Positions 1 through 5,137 of a stretch of DNA of 6,337 bases are shown here, piece by piece; positions within the stretch are counted from its first letter, which is position 1; each line of letters starts with the position of its first letter. Position numbers and translations under genes: made by a program. The stretch is from JBDSSS01 sp038224055. Its GTDB lineage: Bacteria; Actinomycetota; Actinomycetes; Actinomycetales; Dermatophilaceae. Location of the stretch: assembly GCA_038224055.1 (NCBI GenBank), contig JBBRGO010000196.1, positions 1 to 6,337 on the forward strand. The letters are read 5' to 3'. The notes under the pieces were generated by a model that was given only the letters and a program-made list of their open reading frames with translations, was not told where the DNA came from and searched no databases.

Positions 1-148
1 ATTTCGGGTGTGCAGACCAGCCCCAGAGGCCGCAAAGTCGCAGGTCACACCCCCAGATACGGCGAGGCCCACGCCTCTATGTCAGGAGTCCTGGTCTTAG
101 GCCCCCAGGTTTGTGCGTCGACACCGCTCAGATGCCCGCCTCCGTCGT
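1..148. other. gene-free end of a presumed integrated element
   Basis: I see no supportable coding region here. The stretch contains a small hairpin (GAGGC at 64-68, loop CCAC, GCCTC at 73-77), an 11-bp odd palindrome (CAGGAGTCCTG, 83-93), a spaced inverted repeat (GGGTGTG 6-12 with CACACCC 46-52), and three copies of CCCCAG (21-26, 51-56, 103-108). Because a 3' tRNA fragment follows immediately, I infer that this is the terminal non-coding part of an element integrated in tRNA-Ala. The repeats could be recombinase arm sites or chance in GC-rich DNA. Confidence 0.4.
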
Positions 149-194
149 CTTTGCAAGCAGGGGGTTAGGGGTTCGAGTCCCCTTGGCTCCACCA
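149..194 (+). other. tRNA-Ala(TGC) 3' fragment, probable att site of an integrated element
   Basis: The sequence reads as the 3' half of tRNA-Ala. Anticodon loop TTTGCAA (150-156) carries anticodon TGC at 152-154. Then come 3' anticodon stem GCAGG (157-161), variable loop GGGTT, and T stem AGGGG/CCCCT around loop TTCGAGT (167-183). Acceptor strand TGGCTCC (184-190), discriminator A191 and CCA at 192-194 complete it. The 5' half is absent: 145-149 (TCGTC) does not pair with GCAGG, and no GGAGCCA or GGGGCCA acceptor strand occurs upstream. Similarity begins at the anticodon loop, a common crossover site for tyrosine integrases. Given the orientation, the element should lie to the left, with the intact tRNA beyond it. 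A decayed tRNA pseudogene is the alternative. Confidence 0.8.
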
Positions 195-203
195 CTCTCG
201 AAA

Positions 204-233
204 CCCCTTTCCGCTTGCGGCGAGGGGCTTTCT
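204..233. terminator. probable bidirectional terminator
   Basis: CCCCT (204-208) pairs with AGGGG (223-227). Inside, CCGC (211-214) pairs with GCGG (217-220) around a TT loop, with a TT/CG internal mismatch. On the plus strand CTTTCT follows, so it probably was the tRNA-Ala terminator, carried with the original tRNA flank. On the minus strand the hairpin starts 27 bases past the stop of the restriction gene and is followed by TTTCG, so it may also end that transcript. Confidence 0.55.
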
Positions 234-253
234 GTTGCTCGCTGGTATCGGCC

Positions 254-3200
254 TCAGTGAACGACGCTGGCTACGGCGAAGTCGGCGGCTGGCATCGGAG
301 TCCGTAGGTGCCAGGTGATCGAGATCGGCCGCTCGCCACGATGCTCCACATAGTCGGCCTCGCCGAGGAAGAGGTAAGGCGCTCCGGTGCCGAAGGCCGA
401 GACCTTCTGTGGGCGACTGAAGAGCAGTACATGACTACCGTTGGCGCCATGATTGAGGTACCGCTGGCCCGTCTTGGAGGCGATCGTCGTCACTGACTGC
501 GACTCCCAGTGAAATAGTTCGGGACTGACCGCGTAGTCCTGGTACATCGTCGTCGGTGAGTAGTCGGACTCTGACTTGTGCAGCGTCACCAGAAAGGCGT
601 CAGTGTTTGCGGCTGGCGAGAAGAGGACCCCTTCACGGAAGCTGTTGGGCTTTCGTCCCTCGATGGAGACGTAGTCCAAGGCCGAGACGATCTCCTCGCG
701 CGTGTATCGGGCGTGGATCTTCAGCGGCCGCATGCCAAGCTCGCCGGTCAGTCGAGTCGCGACCCGCTGAGCCCCCCGCCGCCCTAGACCACTGACAGCC
801 CGCAGGTCCTCGCGCACAGCAGGTTCATCCTGAAGCGCGGCCAAGCCGCCGCCGTACGACTCGAAGCCACCGCCATCTGGCCACAGCGAGAAGAACAACA
901 TCCGCCCGTAGGCCTGCAGCATCGGGTCGGCGTCGTCGTAGCTTGGCGCCTCACTGCCCAGCCACGTCAGGTAGGCATCCGCACGGTCGCGGTCGTCGAC
1001 GTGGCACAGGGCCCGAACTCGCTTCAGGAGAGCTGCCTCCAGGGGACCCTCATCGGCCACCTCGAGACCGGCCTCTCGGCGAAGGCGAGCCCATGAGCGA
1101 AGGCCGGTGACGACGTCAGCCAGCTCGACTCCGGAGTCGTCCAGGAAGGTGCCGAGGTCGTCGGTGGGGTGGGCCCGCAGCTCCGCGGCGATGCTGGGCC
1201 AGCGCTTGTTCACCTGACTCTTGATGTTCTCGAGGACCAGTTTCTGGCTCTGGCGGTCGAGCACGATCTGGGTTCCCGCGGGGAGGAAGGGAAAGCCGTG
1301 CTCGATATCGTGCACCAGCGCGGCGCGGGTGCTGCCTGTCATCGCCCGGAACCGTCGGTCGAAGCGGAACTCCTTGCGGTGGTGGCCGACGAAATCGAGT
1401 GCCGTGAGCACCGGTTTGTTCTTCGCCAGACGCAGTCCTCGTCCGAGCTGCTGCAGGAACACCGTGGAGCTCTCGGTGGGTCGGAGAAAGAGCACGGTGT
1501 TGATGGCCGGGACGTCGACTCCCTCGTTGAACACGTCGACGGTGAACAACACCTGGACGGTGCCATCTCGTAGGTCTTGCACCGCTGCGTCGCGATCGCT
1601 CGACGCGGTGTCGCCCAGGACCGTCGCCGCTGTGATCCCAGCATCATTGAAGACCTTGGTCATGTACCGGGCATGGTCCCGGGAGACGCAGAACCCCAGC
1701 GCCTTCATGGAATTCAGGTCGGCGACCTTGTCGCGCAGTGCCTTGAGGACGATCCGGGCGCGGACGTCGTTGCCCGTGAGGAGATTCGAGAGCTCCCCTG
1801 CGTCATATGATCCCGCCTTCCAGTCCACCCGGGACATGTCCATCCCGTCAGCGACCGCGAAGTAGTGAAAGGGCGTCAGCAGATCTGCCTTGAGGGCGTC
1901 CCAGAGGCGGAGCTCGGCCGCGGTGCGACCGTCGAAGAAGGACCGCACGTCCAGGCCGTCCCCGCGCTCGGGGGTGGCCGTCAGGCCAAGGAGCTCATCC
2001 GGGTCGAGGTAGTCCAGAATTCGCCGGTAGGTCTTCGCCTCGGAGTGATGGAACTCGTCGATCACGACGATTTGATAGGCCTCAGCGGGGATGTTCGTGA
2101 TGCCGTACGCCGACAGCGATTGCACCGACGCGAAGACGTGCTCCCACCGCTCTGGGCGTTGGCCGTCCACGTACAGCTCGCCGAAGTTGGCGTCCGACAT
2201 GACCTCCCGGTAGGTGCGCAATGACTGTTGGAGGATCTCGCGTCGGTGCGCGATGAAGAGCAGCCGCGGAAGCGTCTGGGCGTCGGCGGCGAGGCGACGG
2301 TAGTCGAGGGCAGCAACCACCGTTTTGCCGGTGCCCGTCGCCGCCACGAGGAGGTTGCGATGACGGTCGTGGACGAGGCGCTCGACCTCGAGCTGGTCGA
2401 GCATCTCCTGCTGGTAGGGATACGGCCGCACCTCGAGACCCGAGAGAGTCAGGGTCACCCTGTCGTTGATCCGCCTGCCGGAGGCTTCGGCGATGGCGTC
2501 ATCGAGCCGGTCGCGGTCAGCGTCAGGATCGTAGGTCTCGAAGGTCGCATCGTTCCAGTAGCTGTCGAACGTCGCGAGGAACTTGCGGAGCAGGGGTGGC
2601 GTGGATACCGAAGACAGGCGCACGTTCCACTCGACGCCGTCGAGCATGGCCGCGCGGGAGAGATTGCTCGAGCCGACGTATGCCGTGTCGAAGCCGGAGT
2701 CTCGTCGGAACAGCCACGCTTTGGCGTGGAGCCGCGTCCGCTGCGCGTCGTACTGGATCTTGACCTGGGCGCCGAAGTCCCTGACGAGCCGATCCAGCGC
2801 CCGCCGTTCAGTGGCTCCCATGTAGGTCGTGGTGATCACCCGGAGGGGGACTCCGCGCTCGCGCGCCGTCGTGAGGCGGTCCTCGAAGAGACGCAGTCCG
2901 TACCACTTGACGAAGGCCATGATCACGTCGACGCGGTCGGCACTCGCCAGCTCCGCTCGGATCTCGTGGCCGACCCCCGGCTCACCGGGAGCGTTGGTGA
3001 GCAGGGCAGCCTCCGAGAGAGGCGTCGCGGGACGCTCGCCGCTCATCCGAACGGCGGCGCCGGGAGCGGATGGCACCAGGACAGAGAGCAGTTGCCGGGT
3101 GGATGAGACCGAGTCATCAGACGCACCCACGGCCTCGACGAGCTGGTTGACCAGCGCCAATCGCCGTCCCGCGTCCTTCTCCTGACGCAGGGCACGAAGA

Positions 3201-3364
3201 GTGATGTCACGGATGTGCCTCGCGAGAACATCAGGAGCGTCTGCGTCGTCGACAACCCCCTGGTGCACATCGAGATTCGAGAGCCCTGCCAGTCGCTGGT
3301 GGAGGGCGCGCGTGATCAGACTCTCGTAGAGCCCCTCGATGAAGCCGTCATCCCCGTCGGTCAC
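254..3364 (-). CDS. SauUSI-like type IV modification-dependent restriction enzyme (PLD nuclease, SF2 helicase, DUF3427)
   Basis: Probably a cytoplasmic ATP-dependent endonuclease that cuts foreign DNA carrying modified cytosine. Numbered from the GTG at 3364 (1036 residues): N-terminal helical segment about 8-130. The PLD domain spans about 130-275, with H213-A-K215 and GSSN at 231-234. SF2 helicase follows: Walker A ATGTGKT 342-348, DEFHH 436-440, TATP 462-465, motif V NEGVD 613-617, motif VI QLGRGLR 639-645. DUF3427 fills about 790-1030, including DYSPTTMYQDY and FHWESQ. The same order occurs in Staphylococcus aureus SauUSI, which cuts 5-methylcytosine DNA and reads the mark with its C-terminal module. 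Specificity here is inferred. The start is uncertain: GTG 3364 fits the family N-terminus GLYE..LIT but lacks a clear RBS. ATG 3427 would add 21 residues. The upstream open frame is antisense to the reductase. GC is lower than in its neighbours, suggesting transfer. An uncharacterised PLD-helicase is the alternative. Confidence 0.85.
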   Translation of the reverse strand: MTDGDDGFIEGLYESLITRALHQRLAGLSNLDVHQGVVDDADAPDVLARHIRDITLRALRQEKDAGRRLALVNQLVEAVGASDDSVSSTRQLLSVLVPSAPGAAVRMSGERPATPLSEAALLTNAPGEPGVGHEIRAELASADRVDVIMAFVKWYGLRLFEDRLTTARERGVPLRVITTTYMGATERRALDRLVRDFGAQVKIQYDAQRTRLHAKAWLFRRDSGFDTAYVGSSNLSRAAMLDGVEWNVRLSSVSTPPLLRKFLATFDSYWNDATFETYDPDADRDRLDDAIAEASGRRINDRVTLTLSGLEVRPYPYQQEMLDQLEVERLVHDRHRNLLVAATGTGKTVVAALDYRRLAADAQTLPRLLFIAHRREILQQSLRTYREVMSDANFGELYVDGQRPERWEHVFASVQSLSAYGITNIPAEAYQIVVIDEFHHSEAKTYRRILDYLDPDELLGLTATPERGDGLDVRSFFDGRTAAELRLWDALKADLLTPFHYFAVADGMDMSRVDWKAGSYDAGELSNLLTGNDVRARIVLKALRDKVADLNSMKALGFCVSRDHARYMTKVFNDAGITAATVLGDTASSDRDAAVQDLRDGTVQVLFTVDVFNEGVDVPAINTVLFLRPTESSTVFLQQLGRGLRLAKNKPVLTALDFVGHHRKEFRFDRRFRAMTGSTRAALVHDIEHGFPFLPAGTQIVLDRQSQKLVLENIKSQVNKRWPSIAAELRAHPTDDLGTFLDDSGVELADVVTGLRSWARLRREAGLEVADEGPLEAALLKRVRALCHVDDRDRADAYLTWLGSEAPSYDDADPMLQAYGRMLFFSLWPDGGGFESYGGGLAALQDEPAVREDLRAVSGLGRRGAQRVATRLTGELGMRPLKIHARYTREEIVSALDYVSIEGRKPNSFREGVLFSPAANTDAFLVTLHKSESDYSPTTMYQDYAVSPELFHWESQSVTTIASKTGQRYLNHGANGSHVLLFSRPQKVSAFGTGAPYLFLGEADYVEHRGERPISITWHLRTPMPAADFAVASVVH

Positions 3365-3426
3365 GTGACGCAGCTTGCCAGGTCGCAGAGAGAGGTGCCG
3401 GTCGAGAGAGCGCGAGCGACCCGGCA

Positions 3427-3432
3427 TACGGT
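3427..3432 (+). promoter_or_regulatory. candidate -10 box of the aldo/keto reductase gene
   Basis: TACGGT fits the actinobacterial TANNNT -10 consensus and ends exactly 7 bases before the ATG at 3440. That spacing would place transcription start on or next to the start codon, as in leaderless mRNAs. No convincing -35 box is visible. The site overlaps the alternative ATG (3425-3427) of the divergent restriction gene. Confidence 0.35.
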
Positions 3433-3439
3433 GGAAGAC

Positions 3440-4462
3440 ATGCGATACACGACTCTCGGCAACAGCGGCACCATCGTCTCCACCCAGTGCCTCGGCACGA
3501 TGACCTTCGGGGCGGAGGCCGACGAGGAGACCTCGGGGACCATCCTCGACACGTTCGCCGAGGCCGGCGGCACCTTCCTCGACACGGCCGACGTCTACAG
3601 CAAGGGCGTCTCCGAGGAGATCACCGGCCGGTGGCTCACGTCCCACCCCGAGGACGCCGCCCGGATGGTCGTGGCGACCAAGGGCCGCTTCCCGATGGGA
3701 GAGGGGCACAACGACGTCGGCCTGTCCCGCCGTCACCTGCGCCAGGCGCTCGATGCGTCGCTCACCCGGCTCGGGGTCGAGCACATCGACCTCTACCAGA
3801 TGCACGCGTGGGACGCCGTGACGCCGCTGGAGGAGACGCTGCGCTTCCTCGACGACGCGGTGAGCGCCGGCAAGATCGGCTACTACGGCTTCTCCAACTA
3901 CCTCGGCTACCAGGTCACCAAGGCTGTCCACACCGCGCGCGAGCACGGCTGGACCGCGCCGGTCACGCTGCAGCCGCAGTACAACCTCCTCGTCCGCGAC
4001 ATCGAGCACGAGGTCGTCCCCGCGTGCCTCGACGGCGGCCTCGGGCTGCTGCCGTGGTCGCCGCTCGCGGGTGGCTGGCTCACCGGCAAGTACCAGCGCG
4101 ACACCACCCCGTCGGGCGCCTCGCGCCTCGGGGAGGACCCGGAGCGCGGCATGGAGGCCTACGGCCCGCGCAACTCCGACGAGCGCACGTGGGCGGTCAT
4201 CGACGCCGTGGCCGAGGTGGCCAAGGCACAGGACTCGAGCTCCGCGCAGGTCGCCCTCGCCTGGGTCGGCGCCCAGCCGGCAGTCACCTCGGTGATCCTC
4301 GGCGCGCGGACCGTCGAGCAGCTCACCGACAACCTCGCCGCTGCCGACCTCGACCTCACCGCGGACCAGCTCGCCCACCTCACCGAGGTCAGCGCGCCCC
4401 GCATGGACGACTACCCCTACGGCACCGCCGGGATCGCCCAGCGCAACCGCGACATCGGCTGA
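3440..4462 (+). CDS. aldo/keto reductase
   Basis: A cytoplasmic NAD(P)H-dependent oxidoreductase of the AKR (TIM-barrel) superfamily, expected to reduce a carbonyl group on an aldehyde, ketone or sugar derivative. The substrate cannot be read from sequence. The protein has 340 residues, normal for the bacterial YajO/Tas-like branch. The catalytic tetrad is visible: D48 and Y53 in FLDTADVY, K81 in VVATKG, and H122 in YQMHAWD. Further hallmarks are GFSN at 150-153, QPQYN at 178-182, PWSPLAGG at 205-212, and the cofactor-binding tail SVILGARTVEQLTDNL at 284-299. ATG 3440 is chosen because the family starts with MRYTTLGNSG; the frame stays open further upstream, but that part is antisense to the restriction gene. 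The nearest SD-like bases (GGAAG, 3433-3437) are only 2 bases from the ATG, so leaderless translation is plausible. A hairpin overlaps its stop codon. Confidence 0.95.
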   Translation: MRYTTLGNSGTIVSTQCLGTMTFGAEADEETSGTILDTFAEAGGTFLDTADVYSKGVSEEITGRWLTSHPEDAARMVVATKGRFPMGEGHNDVGLSRRHLRQALDASLTRLGVEHIDLYQMHAWDAVTPLEETLRFLDDAVSAGKIGYYGFSNYLGYQVTKAVHTAREHGWTAPVTLQPQYNLLVRDIEHEVVPACLDGGLGLLPWSPLAGGWLTGKYQRDTTPSGASRLGEDPERGMEAYGPRNSDERTWAVIDAVAEVAKAQDSSSAQVALAWVGAQPAVTSVILGARTVEQLTDNLAAADLDLTADQLAHLTEVSAPRMDDYPYGTAGIAQRNRDIG

Positions 4463-4484
4463 CCCGGGGGCCCACGGGTCAGCC
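4457..4484 (+). terminator. terminator hairpin overlapping the aldo/keto reductase stop codon
   Basis: GGCTGACCCG (4457-4466) and CGGGTCAGCC (4475-4484) form a perfect 10-bp inverted repeat around an 8-base loop GGGGCCCA. The TGA stop (4460-4462) lies inside the left arm. No U-tract follows, which is usual for GC-rich actinobacterial terminators. It would end the reductase transcript and could also block minus-strand transcription arriving from the DUF2218 gene. Confidence 0.65.
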
Positions 4485-4642
4485 TCCTCGCCGCAGGGCC
4501 AGGGGCACCGATTGGTGCGAAGGCCGACGTCGACGCCGGTTGGAGCCACCGGACCTCGACGGCTAGCGGGTGGGTTCCCGAGCGCGTGACCGCCGCTGGC
4601 GCGGGCGGCGACGCACGTGCCTCGCGCAGCCGGCCCTCCAGG
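4485..4642. other. convergent intergenic spacer
   Basis: This stretch lies between the stops of the reductase and the DUF2218 gene. I see no gene. Two small hairpins are present: GCACC/GGTGC at 4505-4518 (4-base loop) and CCGGT/ACCGG at 4536-4552 (7-base loop). Either might help terminate minus-strand transcription, but both are weak. Confidence 0.4.
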
Positions 4643-4942
4643 TCACGAAGTGGGGTCGTGATCCCAGACGATCTCGAGCTCGTCCCGCTGGCCGAAGCGC
4701 TGCAGGTGCTCCGCGACCAGCGTCGCGAAGCGGTCGGCGTCCATCCCCTCGGGCACCGACACGGTGATCGCCAGGTGCGCGTCCTCCGGGCGGAGGTCGA
4801 CGACCTGCCCGGTCTCGAAGCGGATGACCGTCGCCCCGTCCTGCTCCTCTACGCCGCCCTTGCGCGCCCAGTGCCCGGCGAGCTGCTTGGCGTAGCGGGC
4901 CGCCCGGTCGGTGGCCATGGTCCCGGATCGAGTGTTCGACAT
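4643..4942 (-). CDS. DUF2218 domain-containing protein
   Basis: A 99-residue, probably cytoplasmic protein that fills a single DUF2218 domain. Visible family features are the N-terminal TDRAARYAKQLAGHWARK (11-28), a central beta-rich part with RFETGQVVDL (41-50), and the C-terminal HLQRFGQRDELEIVW (79-93), which closely fits the family's H-L-x-R-F...R-[DE]-E-L ending. The biochemical function of DUF2218 is unknown. Some members sit near siderophore genes, but nothing here indicates iron. No signal peptide or membrane segment is present. The start at 4942 is chosen because GGAGG (minus strand, 4952-4956) lies 9 bases upstream. ATG 4951 would have no spacing, and ATG 4918 lacks an RBS and would drop eight residues. 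The much longer frame upstream is antisense to the beta-helix gene. It is divergent from that gene across 195 bp. Confidence 0.88.
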   Translation of the reverse strand: MSNTRSGTMATDRAARYAKQLAGHWARKGGVEEQDGATVIRFETGQVVDLRPEDAHLAITVSVPEGMDADRFATLVAEHLQRFGQRDELEIVWDHDPTS

Positions 4943-4951
4943 GGTCTCCAT

Positions 4952-4956
4952 CCTCC
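4952..4956 (-). promoter_or_regulatory. ribosome binding site deciding the DUF2218 start
   Basis: On the minus strand this reads GGAGG, a strong Shine-Dalgarno core, with a 9-base spacer to the ATG at 4942. It abuts the alternative in-frame ATG at 4951, so it rules that one out. Confidence 0.75.
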
Positions 4957-5000
4957 ATCGGCGGGCCGTGCCGACCCGGGGAGGTGACCACATCACGGGA

Positions 5001-5023
5001 CCAACGGGGGTGGGGCCCGTCGG
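5001..5023. promoter_or_regulatory. GC-rich imperfect hairpin in the divergent intergenic region
   Basis: CCAACGGG (5001-5008) and CCCGTCGG (5016-5023) pair at seven of eight positions around a 7-base loop, GGTGGGG. It lies about 60-80 bases upstream of the DUF2218 start and about 115 bases before the beta-helix start. It could be a leader structure or a protein site, or chance in GC-rich DNA. Confidence 0.25.
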
Positions 5024-5071
5024 TGGCAGGCAGCGGTCGTACAGTCGAGAGCAGGCATTCGAGACGGCCCG

Positions 5072-5087
5072 CGTCGTGATCACGACG
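5072..5087. promoter_or_regulatory. perfect 16-bp palindrome, candidate operator
   Basis: CGTCGTGATCACGACG is identical to its reverse complement. It ends 50 bases before the GTG start of the beta-helix gene and lies about 130 bases upstream of the DUF2218 start. A symmetric site of this size fits a dimeric helix-turn-helix repressor. TACAGT at 5040-5045 is a possible -10 box for the rightward gene, which would put the palindrome about 20 bases into the transcript, in roadblock position. The binding regulator is unknown and no regulator gene is in the window. Confidence 0.55.
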
Positions 5088-5121
5088 ACGCACCCCGGGC
5101 TGTGACCAGCCTCACCCCACC

Positions 5122-5128
5122 GAGAGGA
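5122..5128 (+). promoter_or_regulatory. ribosome binding site of the beta-helix gene
   Basis: GAGAGGA lies 9 bases upstream of the GTG at 5138. It is the best Shine-Dalgarno match in the region and supports GTG 5138 over the nearby in-frame GTG at 5147. Confidence 0.65.
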
Positions 5129-5137
5129 CACACCGCT

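Noticed and set aside
120..194. A complete functional tRNA-Ala
   Set aside because: The 5' acceptor strand is missing and the 5' anticodon stem does not pair. The GCTCAG at 126-131 resembles a D-arm start but is spaced wrongly and stands alone.
113..307. Small plus-strand open frame across the tRNA fragment
   Set aside because: It runs through the tRNA 3' half and the terminator and has no RBS or family resemblance.
2831..2840. GGTGATCACC palindrome sharing its core with the 5072-5087 site
   Set aside because: It lies inside the restriction gene's coding region, and a 10-bp palindrome is expected by chance in a window this size.
2228..3106. Plus-strand open frames antisense to the restriction gene (also at 1169-1573, 1221-1865, 1865-2224)
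   Set aside because: All lie opposite well-defined PLD and helicase motifs and show no recognisable family.
3428..4549. Long minus-strand open frame continuing upstream of the restriction gene
   Set aside because: It is the antisense of the aldo/keto reductase, is rich in Val, Gly, Arg and Ala without family motifs, and the recognisable protein begins near 3364.
3487..4566. Plus-strand open frame of about 359 codons overlapping the reductase
   Set aside because: A +1 shadow frame, dominated by Arg, Pro, Gly and His, with no motifs; the reductase in the other frame has its full catalytic tetrad.
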